From contig NZ_VKKG01000006.1 in the NCBI RefSeq assembly GCF_007197885.1, forward strand, positions 1 through 64,000: a stretch of 64,000 nucleotides of DNA. The letters run 5' to 3'. The translations under genes and the position numbers were made by a program. This DNA comes from Tessaracoccus rhinocerotis (GTDB taxonomy: Bacteria > Actinomycetota > Actinomycetes > Propionibacteriales > Propionibacteriaceae). The notes below the pieces were generated by a model, which saw only the letters and a list, made by a program, of their open reading frames with translations, did not search any database and was not told the origin of the DNA. Of this stretch, positions 57,594 to 64,000 are shown piece by piece (the stretch's first letter is position 1; each line of letters opens with the position of its first letter).

Positions 57594-58628
57594 TCAGCCT
57601 CCAATTGCGCTCATGTTGCGGTCGGGCTGCTGGAAGGTCGGCTCCCCGATACCGTGCCCGGCACGCTTCTCGAACTGGCCCCCGAGCCAGAGCCGTGCGA
57701 TCTCCTCGTCGCTGGCGCCGGCGCGCAGCGGGCCACGCAGGTCCGTCTCCGTGCGCGAGAACAGGCAGTTGCGCATCTGGCCGTCGGCGGTGAGGCGGGT
57801 GCGGTCGCAGGAGCCGCAGAACGGGTTGGTGACGGACGCGATCACGCCGATCCGGCCGCCGGCCTGCTGCTCGTCGGGCGCGACCTCCCACAGCTCGGCC
57901 GGCGCGGCACCGCGCGGGGTGGAGGCCGGCGTGAGGACGTACTGCTCGCGGAGCGTGTCGAGGATCTCGGTCTGCGTGACCATCTGCGAGCGGTCCCACT
58001 GGTCGTGCGGGCCGAGCGGCATCTGCTCGATGTAGCGCAGCTGGTGGCCGCGGCGCAGGCAGTAGTCGGCCAGCGGGAGGATGTCCTGCTCGTTCTGGCC
58101 GCGCATGATCACGGAGTTCACCTTGACCGGCGTGAGGCCGACGGCGTGGGAGGCGTCGATGGCGGCGAGCACGTCGTGCAGGCGGTCGCGCCGGGCCAGA
58201 CGGGCGTAGCGCTCGGGGTCCAGGGAGTCGAGGGAGATGTTTACGCGGTCGAGGCCTGCGTCCTTCAGTGCCTGCGCGCGGTGCTCGAGGCCGAGGCCGT
58301 TGGTGGTCAGCATCAGCTCTGGGCTGCCGCCGTCGACGGTGCGCATTGCGGAGGCCGCGGCGACGATGTCCTCCAGCTCCTTGCGCAGCAACGGCTCGCC
58401 GCCGGTGAAGCGGACCTTGACGATGCCCAGGGTTTCGACGGCGATCCGCACCATCCGGATCACCTCGGCGTCGGAGAGCACCTTGTCAGTGGGCAGCCAC
58501 TCCATGCCCTCGGCGGGCATGCAGTAGGTGCATCGCAGGTTGCAGCGGTCCGTCAGGGAGACGCGCAGGTCCCTCGCGGTGCGCCCGAAGGCGTCGACCA
58601 GCGGAGTCTGGACTGCGAGTTCTGACAC
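57594..58628 (-). CDS. moaA: GTP 3',8-cyclase MoaA (radical SAM)
   Basis: The protein is 344 aa. SLTDRCNLRCTYCMP has the radical-SAM cluster (Cys29, Cys33, Cys36), and VRFTGGEPLLR the SAM site. The second cluster is in NPFCGSCDRTRLTADGQMRN followed by Cys. The C terminus ends in Gly-Gly as is needed for activity. It converts GTP to 3',8-cyclo-GTP, the first Moco step. ATG start. Confidence 0.97.
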   Translation of the reverse strand: MSELAVQTPLVDAFGRTARDLRVSLTDRCNLRCTYCMPAEGMEWLPTDKVLSDAEVIRMVRIAVETLGIVKVRFTGGEPLLRKELEDIVAAASAMRTVDGGSPELMLTTNGLGLEHRAQALKDAGLDRVNISLDSLDPERYARLARRDRLHDVLAAIDASHAVGLTPVKVNSVIMRGQNEQDILPLADYCLRRGHQLRYIEQMPLGPHDQWDRSQMVTQTEILDTLREQYVLTPASTPRGAAPAELWEVAPDEQQAGGRIGVIASVTNPFCGSCDRTRLTADGQMRNCLFSRTETDLRGPLRAGASDEEIARLWLGGQFEKRAGHGIGEPTFQQPDRNMSAIGG

Positions 58629-58673
58629 GTCGCCACTGTAGCCGGTGTCAATCGGCAGGCCTGCAGCGTCGCG

Positions 58674-59288
58674 TCAGGCGGGAGCCACCGGCTGCCTCAG
58701 GATGGTGCGCAGTTTCTCCGGTGCCGTGCGCCGCGGGTCGGAGAGGTAGATCTCGTGGTGGTGGCCGTTGAACCGGAGGCCGCGCTCCGGGATCACCCGG
58801 TTGTGGAGCCGCTCCAGGGTGGGGCCCTCGTCGTCGTAGGGGCCGACGTGCAGGATCTGCAGGCAGCGGCCCTCGGTCAGCGGCTGGAAGACGACGCGCC
58901 CGAGGCCCGGGAGGTCCTTCTTGGCGGCGGTGGCCTCGACGGCCCCGCGCACGGCCGCGTCGTCGACCCAGGGCGGGACCGTGATCATCGCTCGCCAACT
59001 CCAGGCATCCTTGTCCCTCGTGAGGAAGGTGGACATGTCGTCGGCCCACCAGAGTGCCTCGAGGGGGCCGACCACGCAGTCGCGGCCCTCCGCCTTCGCG
59101 GCGAACTTGAGCGCGTAGGCCACCGGGTAGAGGGCCTCCACGGCCTGGGCGTAGGCCGACGACGTGTTCGGGTCCCCGCTGCCCTCGACGGCGAGGTAGC
59201 CGAGGGTGGGAACGTCCACCTCGACGAAATCCTTCGAGCCGGGCGCGTAGAGGTGCTTGAACTCGGCCTTGACGTCGTACTTCTCCAT
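58674..59288 (-). CDS. GyrI-like small-molecule-binding protein
   Basis: The protein is 204 aa. VDVPTLGYLAVEGSGDPNTS is the GyrI-like start, and QPLTEGRCLQILHVGPYDDE its second half. HGRHHE-like residues (NGHHHEIYLSDPRRT) end the domain. Such proteins bind small ligands or toxins; no DNA-binding domain is fused here. ATG at 59288 with AAGGAG six bases upstream; an earlier start at 59309 lacks one. Confidence 0.85.
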   Translation of the reverse strand: MEKYDVKAEFKHLYAPGSKDFVEVDVPTLGYLAVEGSGDPNTSSAYAQAVEALYPVAYALKFAAKAEGRDCVVGPLEALWWADDMSTFLTRDKDAWSWRAMITVPPWVDDAAVRGAVEATAAKKDLPGLGRVVFQPLTEGRCLQILHVGPYDDEGPTLERLHNRVIPERGLRFNGHHHEIYLSDPRRTAPEKLRTILRQPVAPA

Positions 59289-59380
59289 CCACGTCTCCTT
59301 CGACCCCACCAGCCTAGACCCGCTCCGCGACGCGGATTTCCCAACTTGTTCGTGAAAAGTTCGCTGGGAAGGTGCACAAT

Positions 59381-60103
59381 GTGGGCGTGGCGAATGAAAC
59401 GGTGGGACACGGTCTGGGGCCGACGCGCGCCCGCGTGCTCAACCGCCTCACCGAGATCGACGGCGGGGTGGGCGTCTCGTCGCTCGCCAAGGACCTGGCC
59501 CTGCACCCCAACACCATCAGGTTCCACCTCGAGGCGCTCGTCGACTCCGGGTACGCCACCCGCAGCCACGAGGCGCCCAAGGGGCAGGGACGCCCGAAGA
59601 CCCTCTACCACTCCTCCGAGACCGCGCCCGTCGTGGACGGCAACCACCTGCGCGACCTGACGCAGGTGCTGGTGCGCCAGCTCATCCACCGGGCACCCGA
59701 CCCGGGCCGCGCAGCCGAGGAGGTGGGCCGCGCCTGGGGCGAGGAGGTCGCCGCCGACGCGGTGCCGTCGCGGCGCGGCGAGGACGGCATCGGGACGCTC
59801 CTCGAGCACACCCAGGAGATGGGCTTCACCATCGACACCCCGGACGCGGAGACCATTGCCTTCCACTCGTGCCCGTACCGCTCGGTGTCCCAGCCCACGC
59901 TGTCGAGCATCTGCCAAGTGCACCTGGGGATGATGCGCGGCTACCTGGAGAGCGCCGGCTCGAGGTTCGACGTCGACACCCTCCGCCCGGGAGTGGTCTG
60001 CATCGCCGACCTGAAGCTCCGCGACGTCGAACCGACGCCCGACGGCGAGGACGTCGTCGGCGAACCGGTGACCGCCGACGAGTTGCCGCCGGCCGCCCAC
60101 TAG
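59381..60103 (+). CDS. HTH regulator, SufR-like with C-terminal cysteines
   Basis: The protein is 240 aa. A winged HTH of the ArsR/DeoR kind (VLNRLTEIDGGVGVSSLAKD, NTIRFHLEALVDSGY, then RPKTLYH) spans about 15-75. The C-terminal half has FHSCPYRSV, SICQVHLGMMRG and VVCIADL, three Cys plus His in a pattern like the Fe-S-binding SufR family. It may sense iron-sulfur status, oxygen or nitric oxide, fitting the nitrate-respiration setting. The GTG at 59381 has GGGAAGG eight bases upstream. Divergent from the GyrI-like gene. Confidence 0.75.
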   Translation: MGVANETVGHGLGPTRARVLNRLTEIDGGVGVSSLAKDLALHPNTIRFHLEALVDSGYATRSHEAPKGQGRPKTLYHSSETAPVVDGNHLRDLTQVLVRQLIHRAPDPGRAAEEVGRAWGEEVAADAVPSRRGEDGIGTLLEHTQEMGFTIDTPDAETIAFHSCPYRSVSQPTLSSICQVHLGMMRGYLESAGSRFDVDTLRPGVVCIADLKLRDVEPTPDGEDVVGEPVTADELPPAAH

Positions 60104-60112
60104 GCTCGGCCC

Positions 60113-60523
60113 ATGAGCAGGGAAGAGCGCGCGGCGGACGCGCAGCGTCGTGTCGAGCTGGGCAAGCAGGCCGCGCGCCTCGAGGCGCAGGCGGCACAGG
60201 CGATCATCGACGACTTCATCGCGAAGGCCCGCGAGAAGGGCCTCGACCCCGTGCCGCTGCGGGCCCGCACCATGGACGGCCACCTCGTCCGCACTGACAA
60301 GCACGGCTGGTACATCCGGCAGAACCACTCCCTCGCCATCGACACCGACGGCGGCTACCAGGTGCTCACCGTCCCCGGCGGCTGGCGGGAACGGATCACC
60401 GGGGTGAAGCTGACGGCGAGCCTGCCGTCGCTTGAGGTCGGCCGCGGCGGCCGCGACGGCGAGACGGGCAGCCTCCGCGAGTTCCTCGGCTGGGTGCTCG
60501 ACGGCCAGGTCCCGCAGGAGTAG
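60113..60523 (+). CDS. conserved actinobacterial hypothetical protein
   Basis: The protein is 136 aa, cytosolic. An Ala/Arg-rich helix (1 to about 45) precedes a compact beta region (LRARTMDGHLVRTDKHGWYI, then YQVLTVPGGW). The function is unknown. ATG nine bases after the regulator stop, so probably co-transcribed. Confidence 0.65.
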   Translation: MSREERAADAQRRVELGKQAARLEAQAAQAIIDDFIAKAREKGLDPVPLRARTMDGHLVRTDKHGWYIRQNHSLAIDTDGGYQVLTVPGGWRERITGVKLTASLPSLEVGRGGRDGETGSLREFLGWVLDGQVPQE

Positions 60524-60577
60524 ACCGCCGGGGCCCAGCAGCTGCGACCCGCGCGTGGTCCACCCGGCTTCGGCACC

Positions 60578-60817
60578 TTGTCCCCAGCCTTTTCCACAGC
60601 ACCCGGGCGGGTCAACCTCGAATTGACGAGATTTCGCCCTGCGTGAACACGGGGTTAACCGATCGCAAACTTCGGGAGCCGGCGGTGGAGAACTGCCCGA
60701 GCTTTTCCACAGATGGTTGACAACTTCGATGGAGAAGCCGGCCACTCTCAGGTGGGATCGGGCTGAGACGGGGCCGGTCCACGCCTGCCTGCCGCACCTC
60801 GCGGGAGTTATCCACAG
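60578..60817. repeat. four DnaA-box-like words in a 368-bp gap
   Basis: TTGTCCCCA (60578-60586), TTTTCCACA (60590-60598 and 60703-60711) and TTATCCACA (60809-60817) occur on the plus strand between 60524 and 60891. TTATCCACA is a perfect DnaA box, and the others are near variants. It could be a DnaA-titration or regulatory site, or background; dnaA/dnaN are not here. Nothing else is visible in the gap. Confidence 0.4.
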
Positions 60818-60891
60818 GTCGAAATGCTGCCGCGGCCGTTGACCCCCTCCACCTCATAAGTTGTCTGCCATCGACCAAAGGTGGTGATCAG

Positions 60892-61536
60892 ATGCTGCGA
60901 GACCGCGCCCCCGAGGCCGGGGACCCGACGGCCCCAGCCCAGCCCAGGCCGGAGGGCGTCCAACTGCGGCCCCGGCGCAGCCCGAGACTCGTTGCGCTGG
61001 GCGTGCTGTTGGTGGTGCTGGGCGCGCTCGGGGCTGCGGCCCTGTACTCGGCCAGCGTGGACCAACGGACGGCCGTCGTGATGGCCGAGGACGTGGTGCG
61101 CGGCCAGCAACTCACGGCCGAGGACCTCAGCATCGTCTCCGTCCCGGCGGGCTTCCAGGTCGACGTGACCGACGGCGACTCACTCGCCCAGCTCGTGGGC
61201 CGGACGGCGCGCACGGACCTGCCTGCAGGATCGTTCCCGACAGCCCGGCACCTCGGAGACGAGCCCATCCCGCCCGGGCACAGCCTCGTCGGACTGCAGC
61301 TCGGTCCGGGTCGCATGCCCGGAAGCGAGCTCGTGCCCGGCACCGCGGTGCAGCTGGTGAGTCTGGCCGAGGGCGACGAAGCGGTGACCGACGCGGTCGT
61401 GGCGGAAGCACCCGTCCTGACCGACGACGGAACCGGATTCGTGCTCGACGTGGTGGTGCCCGAGGAAGCGGCGCACGCCGTCGCCCGGCTCGCCGCCACC
61501 CAGCAGCTTGCCCTGGTAGCGGTGGGTGAGGGCTGA
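60892..61536 (+). CDS. SAF-domain (CpaB/FlgA-like) protein
   Basis: The protein is 214 aa. A membrane helix (about 32-54) is followed by a SAF domain (about 62-125; VVMAEDVVRGQQLTAEDL). A second beta domain follows. It is the RcpC/CpaB-type assembly protein of Tad pili. ATG start; the upstream sequence AAAGGTGGTG is a moderate ribosome site. It is the first gene of the pilus run, with TGATG overlap to the next gene. Confidence 0.8.
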   Translation: MLRDRAPEAGDPTAPAQPRPEGVQLRPRRSPRLVALGVLLVVLGALGAAALYSASVDQRTAVVMAEDVVRGQQLTAEDLSIVSVPAGFQVDVTDGDSLAQLVGRTARTDLPAGSFPTARHLGDEPIPPGHSLVGLQLGPGRMPGSELVPGTAVQLVSLAEGDEAVTDAVVAEAPVLTDDGTGFVLDVVVPEEAAHAVARLAATQQLALVAVGEG

Positions 61537-62342
61537 TGGCGGTCATCGTCTGCACGGGTGCCTCGGGGGCGCCGGGGGTAACGACGAGCGCGCTCGGCCT
61601 GGCGCTGACGTGGCACCGCGACGTGCTGCTCGCCGATTGCGACCGAGAGCCTTCTCAGGCGATCCAGGCGGGCTACCTGCGGGGTCTCGACCATGGTGGC
61701 CGCGGCCTCGGAGGCCTGGCCAGGGTCCACCGGGAGAACCGGCCGCTGTCGTCCGAGTTGTGGCACCACACCGTGGCCCTGTCGGAGTCGAGCGACGTCC
61801 AGCGCCGGTTCCTGCCGGGGTTCTCGCTGCCCGGCGCGGTCCGCCTGTTCGACGTGGTGTGGCCGGAGCTCGCCGACTCCTTCGCTTCCCTGGACGCGCG
61901 GGGCGTGGACGTCATCGTCGATGCTGGGCGGCTCGGTCGCGACGGCCTGCCGTTGCCGCTGCTGGCGAGAGCGGACGCGGTCTGCTTCTTCACGAGGACG
62001 TCGCTGCGTGCCCTGGCCGGCACGCGGTTGTACCTGCCGCTGCTCGCCGAACAGTTGGCTGAACTGCCCGTCGACAAGCTCCTCGGGCTGGTCCTCGTCG
62101 GCCCCGACCGGCCCTACTCGGCGCGTGAGATCTCCGCCCAGTTCGGGATCGAGTGCCTGGCCGACGTCGAATGGAACCCCGCACTCGCGGCGGTCCTCTC
62201 CGACGGCGATCCGGAGCCCAAGCGGTTCGGCGGGCGAAGTCTCATGAGCCAGCTGCGTGCGGCCGGCATGCGGATCCACGAGCGGATCAGCAGTGCCCGT
62301 GAGCTGGAGCGGGCCCTGGTGGCGAGGGCAGCTCATGTCTAG
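61536..62342 (+). CDS. TadZ/CpaE-like ATPase with degenerate P-loop
   Basis: The protein is 268 aa. MAVIVCTGASGAPGVTTSAL resembles a MinD/ParA P-loop, but the key Lys is replaced by Val (GAPGVTT). The GVDVIVDAGRLG strand is a Walker B-like segment. TadZ proteins localise Tad machinery to the pole and are known to have altered P-loops. ATP use is thus doubtful. It overlaps both neighbours. Confidence 0.75.
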   Translation: MAVIVCTGASGAPGVTTSALGLALTWHRDVLLADCDREPSQAIQAGYLRGLDHGGRGLGGLARVHRENRPLSSELWHHTVALSESSDVQRRFLPGFSLPGAVRLFDVVWPELADSFASLDARGVDVIVDAGRLGRDGLPLPLLARADAVCFFTRTSLRALAGTRLYLPLLAEQLAELPVDKLLGLVLVGPDRPYSAREISAQFGIECLADVEWNPALAAVLSDGDPEPKRFGGRSLMSQLRAAGMRIHERISSARELERALVARAAHV

Positions 62343-63789
62343 CCCGGTGTCCCGGGTCCCCAGCCTCGGCGGGGCGTTCAACTCACTCGCCGCCTCGGAC
62401 TGGCACCCGGATCCACCGGCCCGAAGGCGCGGCCACGACGCTCCGGAGCCACGATCGGCAGTGCCACCGTCGTTGGACGTCGACTGGCCACTGGTGGTGG
62501 TGCTGCGTCGGCACGCCGCCGAGCGCATCAGCCAGATCAGCGAGCAGTGGCAGGAGGAGCGTCACACACCGATCCCCGAGGAGGACCGACGGGTCCGCGG
62601 CCGTGCCGTGATCCGGTCCGTGGTGCACGCCCACGCCGAGCAGCTCACCGAGACCGGGGAGGCCCTCTGGCCGATGGAACTCGAGGACCGCTACGCCGCG
62701 GCTGTCGAGAACGCCATCTTCGGCTACGGCCGGATGCAGCCCCTGTTCGAGATCCCCGAGGCCGAGAACATAGAGATCCACGGCTGGGACTCGGTCATGG
62801 TGCAGTACGGCGACGGCCACCGCGAACCCCATGCCCCGGTGGCGGACACCGACGAGGAACTGGTGGACGCCATCCGCTTCCTGGGTGAGACCGCAAGCCC
62901 ACCGCGCCCATTCGACGACGCCCACCCGACCATGACCCTCGCGCTCGGCGACCGGTTCCGGTTGCACGCGATCGGATTCGGCCTGAGCTATCGCCCGTCC
63001 ATCATCATCCGACAGCACATCCTCACCGACGTGACCCTCCCGGACCTGGCAGAGGACGGCATGCTTCCGGCCCAGGTCGCGCACCTGCTGCACGCTGCGG
63101 TGCTGGCCCGCAAGTCCATCGTCATCTCCGGTGACCAGGGTGCCGGCAAGACGACGTTGTTGAGAGCCCTCATCGCCGCCATCCATCCCACCGAACGGTT
63201 CGGCACGCTCGAGACGGACTACGAACTCCTGACCCACCTCCGCCACGACCGTCGCAACATGCTGGCCCTCCAGGCGAAGGTCGGGCTGGGCGAGAACTCG
63301 TCCGGGCGCGAGGTCGGTTCCTGGAGCGTCGCGGACCTGATCCCGGAGGCGCTGCGCCAGAACCTGTCCCGGCTCGTGGTCGGCGAGGTGCGCGGTGCCG
63401 AGGCGGGCGCGATGTTCGAGGCGATGCAGGCCGGGGCGGGAACGCTCTCCACCACACACTCGCACTCGGCAACCGCGACCATTGACCGTCTCGCGGCACG
63501 CGTCGCGCAGGGCGGGGTGATCGGGATGGAGGAGGCCCTGCGGCAGGTGGCCCACAACATCAACTTCATCGTCCACGTCGTCCTCGAGGACAACGCCTGG
63601 CGCGGTGGCACCCGGCGACGGCTCGTGAGCGAGGTCCGGCAACTCACCGGCTCGATCGAGGGCGGCAGACCCAGCACGCATCTGGTCTACCGGGCGGCCA
63701 CGTCCGGGGCCGGGCAACTGTTCCAGCCGGAGGCCTCGATGGCGGCCGAACTCGAACCGTTCCAGGCAGGTGTGACATGGAACCGATGA
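62335..63789 (+). CDS. tadA: Tad/type IV pilus assembly ATPase TadA/CpaF
   Basis: The protein is 484 aa. An N-terminal region (1 to about 90) leads to a CpaF core. ISGDQGAGKTTLLRAL is Walker A, LETDYELLTHLRHDR the Asp box, RLVVGEVRGAEAG Walker B, and TTHSHSATATID the His box. It powers Flp pilus assembly or secretion. The ATG at 62335 overlaps the TadZ stop by eight bases; residues further upstream belong to the TadZ frame. Confidence 0.92.
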   Translation: MSSPVSRVPSLGGAFNSLAASDWHPDPPARRRGHDAPEPRSAVPPSLDVDWPLVVVLRRHAAERISQISEQWQEERHTPIPEEDRRVRGRAVIRSVVHAHAEQLTETGEALWPMELEDRYAAAVENAIFGYGRMQPLFEIPEAENIEIHGWDSVMVQYGDGHREPHAPVADTDEELVDAIRFLGETASPPRPFDDAHPTMTLALGDRFRLHAIGFGLSYRPSIIIRQHILTDVTLPDLAEDGMLPAQVAHLLHAAVLARKSIVISGDQGAGKTTLLRALIAAIHPTERFGTLETDYELLTHLRHDRRNMLALQAKVGLGENSSGREVGSWSVADLIPEALRQNLSRLVVGEVRGAEAGAMFEAMQAGAGTLSTTHSHSATATIDRLAARVAQGGVIGMEEALRQVAHNINFIVHVVLEDNAWRGGTRRRLVSEVRQLTGSIEGGRPSTHLVYRAATSGAGQLFQPEASMAAELEPFQAGVTWNR

Positions 63790-64000
63790 TCGCCGGAACA
63801 ATCGGAGCGCTGCTGGCTCTGGGGGTGACCCTCGTCGTCGCCGGCCTGATGAAACGGGAGCAATCCACAGAGTTGTCCCCAGATCTGTGGAAAAGGGTCG
63901 CCAAGGTGTGGGAATCGTCCTCGCGACGCTCGAAGCTGTGGGTCGTCGGGTCGCTCGCCGCTGGGGTGCTCCTGGCTGTGGTGTCCGGCTGGCTTGCTGC
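63777..64000 (+). CDS. TadB-like (type II secretion F family) membrane protein, cut by window end
   Basis: The visible 74 residues read MEPMIAGTIGALLALGVTLV, a first membrane helix, then a basic/acidic cytosolic loop (LWKRVAKVWES), and a second helix (LWVVGSLAAGVLLAVVSG) at the window end. This fits the N terminus of a TadB-type inner-membrane protein. The ATG overlaps the TadA stop by 13 bases. Two DnaA-box-like words (TTGTCCCCA at 63873 and TGTGGAAAA at 63886) lie within it. Confidence 0.7.
   Translation, partial: MEPMIAGTIGALLALGVTLVVAGLMKREQSTELSPDLWKRVAKVWESSSRRSKLWVVGSLAAGVLLAVVSGWLA

Noticed and set aside
60524-60891. A chromosomal origin
   Set aside because: Only one perfect DnaA box and no dnaA, dnaN or rpmH nearby.

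Overview
The window reads as chromosomal DNA of a high-GC Gram-positive bacterium (actinobacterium, possibly Propionibacteriaceae; this is an inference). The grounds are the strongly G/C-biased codons from about 33 kb onward, a mycothiol-type Rv2466c-like oxidoreductase, DUF6457, DUF5663 and PASTA proteins, and an actinobacterial-type tight-adherence (Tad/Flp) pilus locus. No rRNA, tRNA or CRISPR array was seen.

Region 1 (1-2.1 kb) is an insertion-sequence junction. It holds a frameshifted IS256-family transposase, a short-period GGCCCCCA repeat block on its left and a truncated hypothetical gene on its right. Region 2 (2.2-33.4 kb) is a large accessory island, visibly less GC-rich than the rest in parts such as 13.4-17.7 kb. 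It has about 22 genes for modular signalling or conflict-type proteins. (a) A minus-strand operon encodes a zinc ribbon, a PASTA membrane protein, a secreted vWA/SGNH protein and a TIR-like protein. (b) A divergent plus-strand run encodes a membrane sensor with an LRTFGDD cytosolic domain, a DUF5663 protein, a HerA/FtsK-like ATPase, a lipoprotein and a TIR-membrane-propeller protein. (c) A RyR/Rossmann protein sits next to a CHAT protease-like gene that converges on a TPR gene. (d) A plus-strand run encodes an OmpA-domain lipoprotein, two soluble helical proteins, a four-helix membrane protein with a coiled coil, and two soluble proteins. (e) Further regulator-like genes follow, then a TrkA-like/RyR/PGDYG membrane protein. 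The shared logic, a surface sensor or membrane module coupled to TIR, CHAT or RyR parts, suggests one or more undescribed immune or stress systems.

Region 3 (33.4-36.7 kb) holds a palindromic repeat, an extensin-like lipoprotein, a VOC protein, an Rv2466c-like protein and a two-gene nucleotidyltransferase pair resembling a toxin-antitoxin module. Region 4 (36.7-60.5 kb) is a nitrate-respiration and molybdenum-cofactor supercluster: mop-modABC for molybdate uptake; mogA, moaC, moeA, moaE, mobA, moaA and moaD for cofactor synthesis; narGHJI for the nitrate reductase; and two NarK transporters. It also carries a DUF559/AbiEi-like gene between 51-bp repeats, a secreted GH10 xylanase, a GyrI-like protein and a cysteine-containing SufR-like regulator. 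Region 5 (60.9-64 kb) is the start of a Tad locus (SAF/CpaB-like, TadZ/CpaE-like, TadA/CpaF, TadB-like cut by the window end), preceded by a 370-bp gap with four DnaA-box-like words.
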